In this document: in pieces, positions 36,746-45,797 of the stretch
Layout: the number at the start of each line of letters is the position of its first letter
Numbering within the stretch: position 1 is the first letter of the stretch
Origin: Nitratireductor sp.
Lineage (GTDB): Bacteria > Pseudomonadota > Alphaproteobacteria > Rhizobiales > Rhizobiaceae
Reading direction: 5' to 3'
Assembly: GCA_020637805.1 (NCBI GenBank)
Contig: JACKJU010000011.1
Coordinates: 1 to 64,000, forward strand
DNA: 64,000 nt
The notes under the pieces: model-generated
The model's database searches: none
What the model saw: only the letters and a program-made list of their open reading frames with translations
Told to the model about the DNA's origin: nothing
Position numbers and translations under genes: made by a program

Positions 36746-38656
36746 ATGAGCGAAAAGGACCAAACCCGCCGCAGAGGCCTGTGGCACCTGGCGGAAAACC
36801 ATATCGATCCCTTCATGGAGATCGGCAACGGCGTTTTGCCACGCAGTGCCACGGAGTTCATCCTGTTCTTCGCGCGCAAGGCCACTATGCCGTTCGTTCT
36901 GCTGCTTGTCGTCGGCGGACTTGCAGGCCTTGTCGAAGCGGCAACTTATTGGGGGCTTGGCTGGCTGATCGACACGCTGGGCAAGGCAGATCCGCGCACA
37001 CTGGTAGCCGAGTACTGGCCGCAACTGGCAGGGCTGCTGCTGCTTGTTCTCGTCATCCGCACCCTGGTCACGATAGGGGCGGCGATCATCGAGCAACAGG
37101 TTATCGTGCCGCGTTTCTATGCGCTGGTGCGCTGGCAATCCTTCCGGCGGGTGATCGACCAGTCCTATGCCTTCTACACCAACGACTTTGCCGGGCGCAT
37201 CGCCACCAAGGTCATGCAGAGCGGTGCGGCGACGGGCGACTTCATAGTCTCGATCCTGCAGACGCTGTGGTCATTCGCATCTTTCCTCGTCCTGACGGCT
37301 ACCATATTGGGTGCACTCGATCCGTGGATGGCGGTCGTCATGGCCGTCTGGGCAATCGCCTATGTGACCATTGCCCGGACGCTGCTGCCGAGGCTGCGCG
37401 CGGCGAGCCGCCGGATGGCCGACAAGCGCTCCATCCTCAACGGGCGGATGGTCGACGCCTTCACCAATATCATGGCAGTGAAACTGTTCGATGCCGGCAG
37501 GCGCGAACATGGTTTCGTGCGCGAGGGCGTGGAAGAGCTGGTGGATGCTGCAACGCTCCAGACCCGTGCGATCACGGTGGTCCGCGCCGCGGTGGTATCG
37601 CTCAACGGCGTGATGGTGGCTGCCATCGGCACGCTCGCAGTTTGGGGCTGGATGCGGGGAACGATTTCCAATGGCGAGATCGCCACCACGATGGGGCTGG
37701 TATTCCGGCTCAACCAGATGTCTTCCTGGATGATGTTCAACATCTCCGGCCTGATCCGCAACTATGCGATGGTGCAGGACAGCACCGGCACGATTTCGGT
37801 GATGCCCGAAATTACCGACCAGCCGGATGCTGCCGAACTGGAGCGTGTTGGCGGGCACGTGAAGTTCAACGATGTCACCTTCCACTACGGACGCGGGGAA
37901 GGGGTGATCGAGGCGTTCAACCTCGAGGTCGCGCCGGGCGAGCATGTCGGACTTGTGGGTCCTTCAGGTGCGGGCAAAACGACGCTCGTCAACCTGCTCC
38001 TGCGCCTCTACGACGTGGAGGGCGGCAAGATCACGCTGGACGGGCACGACATAAGGGAGGTTACCCAGGCGTCGTTGCGCGACCAGTTCGGGGTCGTCTC
38101 CCAGGACCCCATGCTGATGCACCGGTCGATCCGGGACAACATCGCCTATGGCAGGCCGGATGCCAGCGAGGAGGAAATCGTCGCGGCGGCGAAGAAGGCC
38201 AGCGCCCACGATTTCATCATGGGCGTGGCCGACGTGAAGGGCCGAAAGGGGTATGACGCGCATGTGGGCGAACGCGGTGTGAAGCTTTCCGGCGGGCAGC
38301 GCCAGCGTATCGCCATTGCGCGCGTGTTCCTGAAGGATGCGCCCGTTCTGGTGCTGGACGAGGCGACCTCGGCGCTCGACTCCGAAATCGAGGCGGCGAT
38401 CCAGGAAAATCTCTTCAAGCTCATGGAAGGCAAGACCGTTATCGCCATCGCGCACCGGCTTTCGACGATTGCATCGCTCGACAGGCTGGTGGTGATGGAC
38501 GAGGGCAGGATCGTGGAGACGGGCTCGCATGACGAACTCATGAAGAGCGGCGGGCTCTATGCGCGGCTGTGGGAGCGCCAGACGGGCGGCTTCATCGCGT
38601 CTGGCGGAAAAAGCGGAGGGCGGCCTTCCCGCAGCAGGAACGAGGCTGCCGAATAA
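36746..38656 (+). CDS. ABC exporter half-transporter (second of a pair)
   Basis: 636 residues. Same layout as the preceding gene: membrane domain (about 50-330), then Walker A GPSGAGKTT, signature LSGGQRQRIAIARV, Walker B VLVLDEATSALD and AIAHRLST. The two nucleotide-binding domains are strikingly similar to one another along their whole length, pointing to an origin by tandem duplication. An extra N-terminal stretch of about 45 residues and a basic, Ser-rich tail differ from the partner. Probably the same operon and complex. Confidence 0.93.
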   Translation: MSEKDQTRRRGLWHLAENHIDPFMEIGNGVLPRSATEFILFFARKATMPFVLLLVVGGLAGLVEAATYWGLGWLIDTLGKADPRTLVAEYWPQLAGLLLLVLVIRTLVTIGAAIIEQQVIVPRFYALVRWQSFRRVIDQSYAFYTNDFAGRIATKVMQSGAATGDFIVSILQTLWSFASFLVLTATILGALDPWMAVVMAVWAIAYVTIARTLLPRLRAASRRMADKRSILNGRMVDAFTNIMAVKLFDAGRREHGFVREGVEELVDAATLQTRAITVVRAAVVSLNGVMVAAIGTLAVWGWMRGTISNGEIATTMGLVFRLNQMSSWMMFNISGLIRNYAMVQDSTGTISVMPEITDQPDAAELERVGGHVKFNDVTFHYGRGEGVIEAFNLEVAPGEHVGLVGPSGAGKTTLVNLLLRLYDVEGGKITLDGHDIREVTQASLRDQFGVVSQDPMLMHRSIRDNIAYGRPDASEEEIVAAAKKASAHDFIMGVADVKGRKGYDAHVGERGVKLSGGQRQRIAIARVFLKDAPVLVLDEATSALDSEIEAAIQENLFKLMEGKTVIAIAHRLSTIASLDRLVVMDEGRIVETGSHDELMKSGGLYARLWERQTGGFIASGGKSGGRPSRSRNEAAE

Positions 38657-38721
38657 TCGTCCGCGATGTTCGGCGTTGTTGCGACGCAGCATGATTGTTG
38701 CAACGCGAAATACTTGTTGAA

Positions 38722-38750
38722 TTGACCAATTGGTCAACAAAGATCATAAC
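38722..38750 (+). promoter_or_regulatory. Promoter overlapped by a perfect palindromic operator
   Basis: TTGACC (38722-38727), a 17-nt spacer and CATAAC (38745-38750) make a reasonable sigma-70 promoter. The -35 lies inside a perfect 16-bp palindrome TTGACCAATTGGTCAA (38722-38737), the size and style of a TetR- or GntR-type operator. It points at the gene starting at 38925. Confidence 0.6.
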
Positions 38751-38924
38751 CCGCATCGCTCTGGCCGGGGCGCATGCGCGACAGCTCGTGACCAACATGC
38801 ATGGTGCCGGAGTTCCTGCTGCCCGCTTGGGGCAGCGTATGAGCTGCGATCAAAAACAACATAGGACTGCTGCGGCACCGGGCTTCGGCCCGAGAACATT
38901 TTCTGCCGCATTGCAACTTCGCCA

Positions 38925-39419
38925 ATGAAAAACAAAAAAGTGAATGCCGCCCGGCGCTTCGTGCTGGGTGTTGCGCTGCTGCTTGCAGCAATGATAACCG
39001 ATACCGCGACAAACGCGGACTATGCCCATGCGGGTTCTGCCCGCCTGAACGCGATCACGCGTGTCGTCGGCCTTCATGAGGTCAAGAACCGCAAGACCAT
39101 CCAGGCGATGGTAGGCGTCAACCCGGCCCGCACGCCCTGGTGCGGAGCGGCGGTAGGGTACGCCGTTCGCAAGACGGGCGGCAAGCCGCCACAGGGCTTC
39201 AACAAGGCGATCAGCTGGAAAAGCTGGGGCAAACCGGTGTCGCTGAAGAATGCCCAGGCAGGCGACGTGGTGATCTTCCGTTTCAAGCGTGGCTACCATG
39301 TGGCGCTGTTCAAGGGCATGGCCGGCAACGGCAAGGTTGCAGCCTGCGGGGGCAACATGTCCAACCGCTTCAAGTGCTCCAACTACAGCGCTCGCAGCGT
39401 GGTCGCCGTCAGGCGCTGA
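38925..39419 (+). CDS. Exported CHAP-like cysteine peptidase/amidase family (TIGR02594)
   Basis: 164 residues with a signal peptide (1-35, ending near HAGS). The nucleophile Cys is in TPWCGAAVGYAV and the catalytic His in GDVVIFRFKRGYHVALF, the pattern of TIGR02594 proteins of the NlpC/P60-CHAP clan, which trim cell-wall peptides. The C-terminus carries two more Cys residues (ACGGN, FKCSN). A likely periplasmic peptidoglycan hydrolase. A promoter with palindromic operator lies 170-200 nt upstream, and a strong terminator follows. Confidence 0.85.
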   Translation: MKNKKVNAARRFVLGVALLLAAMITDTATNADYAHAGSARLNAITRVVGLHEVKNRKTIQAMVGVNPARTPWCGAAVGYAVRKTGGKPPQGFNKAISWKSWGKPVSLKNAQAGDVVIFRFKRGYHVALFKGMAGNGKVAACGGNMSNRFKCSNYSARSVVAVRR

Positions 39420-39456
39420 TCCGTCAGGCGCCGTTCGATCAGGCACCATACAGTTA

Positions 39457-39532
39457 GCGGACCCCTTCCATCAATGAGGAACTGGTCCGCGGCGGCTCCG
39501 CGACAGGGGCGAATAGCGGAGCCGCCACCTTT
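39457..39532 (+). terminator. Terminator structure after the CHAP-like gene
   Basis: Two hairpins: GCGGACC (39457-39463) with GGTCCGC (39484-39490), then GGCGGCTCCGC (39491-39501) with GCGGAGCCGCC (39516-39526), followed by ACCTTTT. The second, with an 11-bp perfect stem, is the likely terminator and may also serve the convergent ABC-F gene. Confidence 0.65.
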
Positions 39533-39562
39533 TCCCGTCATTGAAGCCTTGTTTCTGCTGCA

Positions 39563-41377
39563 TCAGCTTTCCAGTTCCTCGCGCAGCATTTCCAGTTCCA
39601 GCCACTCCTCCTCATGTTTCGCAAGCGTCTTCTCGCGCTCTGAGAGGGCCGTCGCGAATTTTTCGAACTTCTTCGGTTCGCGGGCATAAAGTTGCGGGTC
39701 TTCCAGCGCTTTCTTGAGTTTTGCTATCTCGTCTTCGAGCTTGGCTATCTCGGCTGGCAGGGTTTCCAATGCGTGCTTCTGCTTGAAGGAGAGCTTTTCC
39801 TTGCGTGACGGCTGGGCAGGTTCGCCCGATGCCGGCTTCGGCTGTTCGGCCTTCGTCGAGGGCACTGCCTCCTTGCGCTTGACGACGCCCGATCCCTTCT
39901 GCGCCACCATGTCGGTATAACCGCCGGAATACTGATGCCAGATGCCGTCTCCATCCGAGGCGATGACGCTGGTGCAGACGCGGTCGAGAAAGTCCCTGTC
40001 GTGGCTGACTACCAGAGCGGTGCCCGCATAGTCGGCGAGAAACTCCTGCAGCAGGTCGAGCGTTTCCAGGTCCAGATCGTTGGTCGGTTCGTCGAGCACC
40101 ATGAAATTGGATGGATGGCGCAGGGAGCGCGCAAGCATCAGCCTGCCTCGCTCGCCACCTGAAAGGGTGGTGACCGGCGTGCGTGCCTGTTCCGGCAGGA
40201 ACAGGAAATCCTTCATGTAGGACTGGACGTGTTTCGAGGTTTCGCCAATGACCACGAGATCGCCTGCGCCGTCGGTCAATGCATCCTTGAGCGTCCATTC
40301 GGGCTTCAGCATTTCGCGCTTCTGGTCGATGACCAGCGTCTGAAGGCCAACGCCAAGCTTGATGGTGCCGCTGTCAGGCCGGAGTTTTCCGGTGACCAGG
40401 TTGACGAGCGTGGTCTTGCCGGCGCCATTGGGGCCGACAATGCCGACGCGCTCGCCGCGGTTGACGATGGCGGAAAAATCCCTGACCACAACCCTTTCGC
40501 CGAATGCCTTCGAAACATGGTCAAGCTTGGCGACGAGCTTGCCGGAGGTCTCGCCCTCAGCGCTGGTCAGGCGGGCGCCGCCTGGAACCTTCTGTTCGCC
40601 CGCCTTCTGCTTGCGCAGTTCGGCGAGTTCGCGCACGCGGCGCATGTTGCGCTTGCGCCGGCCGGAAACGCCGTGAACGATCCAGTGCTCCTCGCGGACG
40701 ATCTTGCGCTCCAGCTTGTGCGAGGCGATTTCCTCTTCCTCCAGCAGCTTGTCGCGCCAGTCCTCGAAGGCTGCAAATCCTTGGGAGAGATGGCGCGAGC
40801 CGCCGCGGTCCATCCAGACCGTCGAGTTGGAGAGGTTTTCGAGGAAGCGGCGGTCATGGCTGATGAGCACCAGTGCCGAACGCATGGATTTCAGTTCCGC
40901 CTCAAGCCATTCGATGGCCGGCAGGTCGAGGTGGTTGGTAGGCTCGTCGAGGAGCAGAATGTCCGGATTGGGGGCAAGCGTGCGGGCAAGTGCCGCGCGG
41001 CGGATCTCGCCGCCGGAAAGGTTTGCCGGTTTTTCCTCGCCGCTCATGCCCAGTTCGGAAAGCAGGAATGCGGCACGGTGATCGTCATCTCCCGGTGCGA
41101 GGCCGTCCTTTACGTAGTCGAGAACGGTGGCGTACTGCGAAAGGTCGGGTTCCTGGGGGAGATAGCGCAGGGTGACGCCCGGCTGGATGAAGCGTTCGCC
41201 TGAATCGGGCTCGATCATGCCGGCTGCTATCTTCATCAAAGTCGATTTGCCCGATCCGTTGCGTCCGACCAGGCAGATGCGCTCGCGCCGCCCGATCTGG
41301 ATGTCGGCACCGGTCAACAGCGGCGTACTCCCGAATGTCAGGTGAATGTCCTTCAGGTAGAGAATGGGAGGTTCCAA
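39563..41377 (-). CDS. ABC-F family ATPase (Uup-like)
   Basis: 604 residues from a TTG at 41377, which has CGGAG six bases upstream; an ATG at 41416 would add 13 unconserved residues. It has two ATPase domains in one chain without membrane segments: Walker A GRNGSGKST and GPNGAGKTT, signatures LSGGE (twice), Walker B LLLDEPTNHLD and MVLDEPTNDLD, with the ABC-F linker between them. The charged C-terminal coiled coil (last 100 residues) marks the Uup branch, thought to act on ribosomes or DNA structures. It is convergent to the CHAP-like gene. Confidence 0.92.
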   Translation of the reverse strand: MEPPILYLKDIHLTFGSTPLLTGADIQIGRRERICLVGRNGSGKSTLMKIAAGMIEPDSGERFIQPGVTLRYLPQEPDLSQYATVLDYVKDGLAPGDDDHRAAFLLSELGMSGEEKPANLSGGEIRRAALARTLAPNPDILLLDEPTNHLDLPAIEWLEAELKSMRSALVLISHDRRFLENLSNSTVWMDRGGSRHLSQGFAAFEDWRDKLLEEEEIASHKLERKIVREEHWIVHGVSGRRKRNMRRVRELAELRKQKAGEQKVPGGARLTSAEGETSGKLVAKLDHVSKAFGERVVVRDFSAIVNRGERVGIVGPNGAGKTTLVNLVTGKLRPDSGTIKLGVGLQTLVIDQKREMLKPEWTLKDALTDGAGDLVVIGETSKHVQSYMKDFLFLPEQARTPVTTLSGGERGRLMLARSLRHPSNFMVLDEPTNDLDLETLDLLQEFLADYAGTALVVSHDRDFLDRVCTSVIASDGDGIWHQYSGGYTDMVAQKGSGVVKRKEAVPSTKAEQPKPASGEPAQPSRKEKLSFKQKHALETLPAEIAKLEDEIAKLKKALEDPQLYAREPKKFEKFATALSEREKTLAKHEEEWLELEMLREELES

Positions 41378-41571
41378 GATTGCTCCGTTCGGAAATTGCG
41401 GACAGGATGGCGGCATGCGTTCGCTGGGCGCGATACATGACGAATAGCGCGGGCAAATTCAACGGTCAGCGGCGAAGTCTTGCTGCCTGACAGGACAATT
41501 TGGGTGAGTTGGAACCAGCCGCGCAGCATGCGTTTTCCACAAATGCTCCCTTTTTACGATTTCCGGGCGTG

Positions 41572-41600
41572 TTTTGGCTGTGTTATGTGCGCGACATAAT
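41572..41600 (+). promoter_or_regulatory. petA: Candidate petABC promoter with operator-like palindrome
   Basis: TTTTGG (41572-41577), a 17-nt spacer and CATAAT (41595-41600). The palindrome TTATGTGCGCGACATAA (41583-41599) covers the spacer and -10, so a bound regulator would block it. It lies about 170 nt before petA. Confidence 0.5.
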
Positions 41601-41706
41601 GGCTTTTCCCGCTGCCGTACTCTGGACAAACGGGGGGCTGTGGGAATAAACAACGCGCGGAAAGCCGGATTCCGTCTGCAAGGCTGAAATTCGCATCCAT
41701 GGGCAA

Positions 41707-41750
41707 GGTGCAAGGCTGCACCATGTTGAAGCGGGGTTTTCGACCCGCTT
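41707..41750 (+). promoter_or_regulatory. Two hairpins in the petABC 5' leader
   Basis: GGTGCA (41707-41712), AGGC, TGCACC (41717-41722); and AAGCGGG (41729-41735), 8 nt, CCCGCTT (41744-41750). Both stems are perfect. The second ends 18 nt before the petA start, followed by an A-rich run and GGGA, so it could affect ribosome loading or RNA stability. Confidence 0.5.
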
Positions 41751-41768
41751 GCTGCAAAAAAGGGACTT

Positions 41769-42344
41769 ATGACCGTGAGCCACGATATCAATAGCGAACT
41801 GGAACACCCTGATCGCCGCGATTTCCTGTATATCGCAACGGGCGCCGCTGCTGCCGTGGGTACGGCTGCGGCAGTATGGCCGTTCGTCGACCAGATGAAC
41901 CCGAATGCCGCAACCCGCGCACTGGCGTCCATCCAGGTGGACGTTTCCTCCATGCAGCAGGGCCAGTCGATCACAGTGAAGTGGCGCGGCAAGCCCGTTT
42001 TCGTTCGTTACCGTACTGCCAAGGAAGTCGAGGAAGCCAAGGGCACCAACCTTGACGAACTCAAGGACAAGGTTGCCCGCAACGCAAACCTGCCTGCAGA
42101 CGCACCCGCGACCGACGAAAACCGCGGTGCCGAAGGCAATGAAGACTGGATCGTCATGATCGGTTCCTGCACGCATCTGGGCTGCGTCCCGGTAGGTGAA
42201 GCAGGCGAATATGGCGGGTGGTTCTGCCCTTGCCATGGCTCGGTCTACGATACCGCAGGGCGTATCCGCAAAGGTCCGGCGCCGGAAAACCTCCATATTC
42301 CGGAATACGCCTTCATTTCCGATACGAATCTTAGAATCGGCTGA
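41769..42344 (+). CDS. petA: Ubiquinol-cytochrome c reductase iron-sulfur (Rieske) subunit
   Basis: 191 residues. The N-terminus has a Tat-type RRDFLY followed by the membrane anchor (about 20-40). Rieske cluster ligands are C134 and H136 (CTHLGC) and C153/H156 (CPCHGS), with C139 and C155 forming the disulfide. It passes electrons from ubiquinol at the Qo site to cytochrome c1. First gene of petABC, 56 nt from petB; the promoter and hairpins upstream are described separately. Confidence 0.97.
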   Translation: MTVSHDINSELEHPDRRDFLYIATGAAAAVGTAAAVWPFVDQMNPNAATRALASIQVDVSSMQQGQSITVKWRGKPVFVRYRTAKEVEEAKGTNLDELKDKVARNANLPADAPATDENRGAEGNEDWIVMIGSCTHLGCVPVGEAGEYGGWFCPCHGSVYDTAGRIRKGPAPENLHIPEYAFISDTNLRIG

Positions 42345-42400
42345 TCAATCAATAGGCCGGTCGCACGCCTGAATTCTGCCGGCCCGGGGAGACTAACAAG

Positions 42401-43711
42401 ATGAGTGCAGGACATTCCGCCTACGAGCCGAACAATGGCTTGATGAAGTGGCTCGACGCCCGGCTGCCATTGCCGCGGCTGGTCTATGACAGCTTCGTGG
42501 CCTATCCGGTGCCGCGCAACCTGAACGGCTGGTACACTTTTGGTGCCATCCTTTCGCTGATGCTGGTCGTGCAGATCGTGACCGGTATCGTTCTTGCGAT
42601 GCACTATTCGGCAAACGTGTCGGTCGCCTTCAACTCGGTTGAGGGCATCATGCGCGACGTGAACTACGGCTGGCTGATGCGCCGCCTGCACGCCAACGGC
42701 GCCTCGATGTTCTTCATCGCCGTATACATCCACATCTTCCGTGGCATGTATTACGGCTCCTACAAGGCGCCGCGCGAGGTCCTCTGGATCCTCGGTGTGC
42801 TGATCTTCCTCGTGATGATGGGCACCGCCTTCATGGGTTACGTCCTGCCGTGGGGCCAGATGAGCTTCTGGGGCGCTACCGTGATCACCGGCTTCTTCTC
42901 TGCGATCCCGCTGATTGGCGAATCGATCCAGCAATGGCTGCTTGGCGGCTTCGCGGTGGATAACCCGACGCTCAACCGCTTCTTCTCGCTTCACTACCTG
43001 CTTCCGTTCGTGCTGGTCGGCATTGTCATCCTGCACGTTTGGGCGCTGCACGTGACCGGTCAGACCAACCCGACCGGTGTGGAAGTGAAGAACATCAAGA
43101 AGGACACGGTTCCGTTCACGCCCTATGCGACCATGAAGGATGCTCTGGCAATCGTTCTGTTCCTCATCCTGTTCAGCTGGTTCGTCTTCTACCTGCCGGA
43201 TTACCTCGGTCACCCGGACAACTACATCGAGGCTGACCCGCTGAAAACGCCGGCGCACATCGTCCCCGAATGGTACTTCCTGCCATTCTACGCGATCCTT
43301 CGTGCTATCACCTTCAACATCTCGATCCCGTTCACCGATATCGTGCTGATCGACTCCAAGCTTGGCGGTGTCATCGCGATGTTCGGCTCGATCGCGGTGC
43401 TGTTCTTCCTGCCCTGGCTTGACCGTTCGCCGGTTCGCTCGGGCGCGTACCGTCCGCTGTTCAAGCAGTTCTTCTGGATATTCGCGGTCGTTGCCATCCT
43501 GCTTGGCTGGCTCGGTTCGCGTCCGGCTGAAGGCACGGGTGTCTACGGCATGCTTACAGCAGGCGATTTCAGCAGGAACTATGTCGGCTACGCACAGATA
43601 CTGACGGCGTGGTACTTCATCCACTTCCTGGTCATTCTGCCGCTGTTGTCGAAAATCGAAAAACCGAAACCGCTTCCGGACAGCATCGCCGATGCAGTGC
43701 TGGCGAAATAA
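42401..43711 (+). CDS. petB: Cytochrome b of the bc1 complex
   Basis: 436 residues, full-length fused cytochrome b (b6 plus subunit IV parts). It holds both haems via paired His residues in helices B and D, the Qo-site PEWY motif (HIVPEWYFLPFYAI) and eight membrane helices. GGAG lies before ATG 42401. Middle gene of petABC; the ATG of petC follows 28 nt after its stop. Confidence 0.97.
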   Translation: MSAGHSAYEPNNGLMKWLDARLPLPRLVYDSFVAYPVPRNLNGWYTFGAILSLMLVVQIVTGIVLAMHYSANVSVAFNSVEGIMRDVNYGWLMRRLHANGASMFFIAVYIHIFRGMYYGSYKAPREVLWILGVLIFLVMMGTAFMGYVLPWGQMSFWGATVITGFFSAIPLIGESIQQWLLGGFAVDNPTLNRFFSLHYLLPFVLVGIVILHVWALHVTGQTNPTGVEVKNIKKDTVPFTPYATMKDALAIVLFLILFSWFVFYLPDYLGHPDNYIEADPLKTPAHIVPEWYFLPFYAILRAITFNISIPFTDIVLIDSKLGGVIAMFGSIAVLFFLPWLDRSPVRSGAYRPLFKQFFWIFAVVAILLGWLGSRPAEGTGVYGMLTAGDFSRNYVGYAQILTAWYFIHFLVILPLLSKIEKPKPLPDSIADAVLAK

Positions 43712-43739
43712 CGAAAACGGTATTCAAGGGATTGAGACA

Positions 43740-45020
43740 ATGAAACTGACCAAGATCCTCACCGGCTTTTCGGCAGCATGCCTGGTGGCCTTCATGGCCA
43801 TCCAGCCGGTTCAAGCAGCGGAAGAAGAGGGCGGTACGCCCCACTATCCGATCAATCATCCCAAGCATGTCCACTGGAGCTTCTCCGGCATTTTCGGGCA
43901 CTGGGACCATCAGCAGCTTCAGCGTGGACTGCAGGTCTACAAGGAAGTCTGCTCGGCCTGCCATTCGATGAACCTGGTGGCTTTCCGCAACCTCGAAGAA
44001 CTGGGCTACACCGAAGAGGAAGTCCGCGCATTCGCCAAGGAATACACCGTCACGGACGGCCCGAACAATGATGGCGACATGTACGAGCGCGCAGCCGTTC
44101 CGTCCGATCACTTCCCGTCTCCATTCCCGAACGTTCAGGCTGCTGCAGCATCCAACAACGGTGCGGCTCCGCCGGACTTCTCGCTGCTGGCGAAGGCCCG
44201 TGCCCCGGAACGTGGTTTCCCGACGTTCATATTCGATATCTTCACTGCCTATGCAGAGAACGGACCGGACTACATCTACTCGCTGCTGACCGGTTATCAG
44301 GATCCTCCTGCCGGTTTTGAAATGCCGGAAGGCGGCCACTACAACCCGTATTTCATCGGTGGCCCGACACTGGCCATGGCACCGCCGCTTTCCGACGAGA
44401 TCGTCGAGTATGAAGACGGCACGCCGATGACCGTCGACCAGTATGCAAAGGACGTGGCATCTTTCATGATGTGGGCTGCCGAGCCTACCCTCGTTCAGCG
44501 CAAGTCGATGGGCTTCAAGGTCATCCTCTTCCTGCTGCTGCTTGCAGCACTCGTCTACCTGACCAAGAAAGCGATCTTCTCGAGCCTCAAAGCCGGTGGC
44601 CCTGCTGCTGCGAGTGCATATGCCGGTGGCGCAGTCGCGTCTGCCCCGATGGGTGAAAGCGCAGCGACGGGTCCGGCCTCTGCCAGCCTCGTATCGGGCA
44701 CGCCTCCCTCTGGCGCGGCCAACACGCCTACTGCTTCGGAACTGCGCGCAGGCGTCGACTACATCGATGACATCGAATTGATCGACGGCATCGGTGCCAC
44801 GATTGCGAAGCGGCTTCGTGCCGAGGGTGTGAACAGCCTCTCGACCATAGCGTCGATGGCTTCTTCCGATCTCGCTTCACTGGCGGAGAAGGTCAATGCA
44901 AAGGGCCGTCCCGAGCGCGAAGAGTGGCAGGAGCAGGCCCGCGAACTGATCTCTGGTCAGCCGCCCCGTGCCCAGGTCGACCGCCTCAAAGTCGAAAAAA
45001 TGCTCAACAAGACCTTCTGA
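43740..45020 (+). CDS. petC: Cytochrome c1 with C-terminal helix-hairpin-helix extension
   Basis: 426 residues, about 140 more than the standard 270-290. Signal peptide 1-26; haem site CSACH (71-75); axial Met in GPTLAMAPPLSD (M213); membrane anchor about 259-276. After the anchor, on the cytoplasmic side, come an Ala/Gly/Pro/Ser linker (285-335) and a domain at 339-405 reading DDIELIDGIGATIAKRLRAEG with GRPEREEWQEQA near its end. That is the helix-hairpin-helix-like module I know as a C-terminal tail of NuoE and ribosomal protein L21 in Hyphomicrobiales; on cytochrome c1 it is unusual. The frame is continuous with no sign of a recent frameshift fusion, and a terminator follows directly. Confidence 0.93.
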   Translation: MKLTKILTGFSAACLVAFMAIQPVQAAEEEGGTPHYPINHPKHVHWSFSGIFGHWDHQQLQRGLQVYKEVCSACHSMNLVAFRNLEELGYTEEEVRAFAKEYTVTDGPNNDGDMYERAAVPSDHFPSPFPNVQAAAASNNGAAPPDFSLLAKARAPERGFPTFIFDIFTAYAENGPDYIYSLLTGYQDPPAGFEMPEGGHYNPYFIGGPTLAMAPPLSDEIVEYEDGTPMTVDQYAKDVASFMMWAAEPTLVQRKSMGFKVILFLLLLAALVYLTKKAIFSSLKAGGPAAASAYAGGAVASAPMGESAATGPASASLVSGTPPSGAANTPTASELRAGVDYIDDIELIDGIGATIAKRLRAEGVNSLSTIASMASSDLASLAEKVNAKGRPEREEWQEQARELISGQPPRAQVDRLKVEKMLNKTF

Positions 45021-45044
45021 AGGTCTTCGTTCTGAACCGACATG

Positions 45045-45073
45045 AAAAGGCCCGCCGCAGAGCGGGCCTTTTT
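45045..45073 (+). terminator. Terminator of petABC
   Basis: AAAAGGCCCGC (45045-45055), loop CGCAGA, GCGGGCCTTTT (45062-45072) and T: an 11-bp stem with an integrated U-run, 24 nt after the petC stop. Confidence 0.88.
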
Positions 45074-45218
45074 CTTTGCACCGGCGCGGCGCCTTCCACG
45101 CGATGGCGTTGCGAGCGAGAGGCAAATCGAGTTTACTCGCCGCTATCGCAACCCTGGAAAGGCTGGCGCTCATCGCGCGCCGTGTCAGGGTTGGCGGCAC
45201 CGAAAGTGAGGCAGGCAG

Positions 45219-45764
45219 ATGAATTCTTCCCTTCGAGATACGCTTGAGCAATCGATCCGTGCCATCCCGGATTATCCGTCAAAGGGCATCATTTTCCGCG
45301 ACATCACGACCATGCTGGGCGATCCGCGAGCCTTCCGCCGTTCGGTGGACGAACTGGTGCATCCTTACAGCGGCAGCCAGGTGAAAAAGGTCGCGGGAAT
45401 CGAGGCGAGGGGGTTCATTCTCGGCGGCGCAATGGCGCACCAGCTTTCCTGCGGCTTCGTGCCGATCCGCAAGAAGGGGAAACTGCCGCACAAGACCGTC
45501 TCGATAGCCTACAGCCTGGAATACGGTGTCGACGAGATGGAAATGCATGAAGATGCAATCGAGCCGGGCGACAAGGTGCTTCTGGTGGATGACCTGATCG
45601 CAACGGGCGGCACGGCCTGTGCCGCGGTGGAACTGCTTCAGCGGCTGAAGGCAGATGTGGTCGCAGCCTGCTTCGTGATCGACCTGCCGGAACTTGGCGG
45701 CCGCAAGAAGATTGAGGCACTTGGCGTGCCGGTTCGAACCCTCATCGAATTCGAAGGCCACTGA
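45219..45764 (+). CDS. apt: Adenine phosphoribosyltransferase
   Basis: 181 residues. It salvages adenine to AMP using PRPP. The PRPP-binding motif VLLVDDLIATGGTA (120-133) and the purine PRTase N-terminus with FRDITTMLGDP (26-36) and GIEARGFILGGAMA are typical of Apt. A GAGG-type ribosome site precedes ATG 45219. Monocistronic: the petABC terminator lies upstream and a convergent gene downstream. Confidence 0.96.
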   Translation: MNSSLRDTLEQSIRAIPDYPSKGIIFRDITTMLGDPRAFRRSVDELVHPYSGSQVKKVAGIEARGFILGGAMAHQLSCGFVPIRKKGKLPHKTVSIAYSLEYGVDEMEMHEDAIEPGDKVLLVDDLIATGGTACAAVELLQRLKADVVAACFVIDLPELGGRKKIEALGVPVRTLIEFEGH

Positions 45765-45797
45765 GCAAGGCCTTGGCGGTCCAGCCGAATTTGGCGC

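Noticed and set aside
41378..41416. ATG start at 41416 for the ABC-F gene
   Set aside because: The 13 extra residues are unlike the family's start, and the TTG at 41377 has a much better placed ribosome site. The ATG remains possible.
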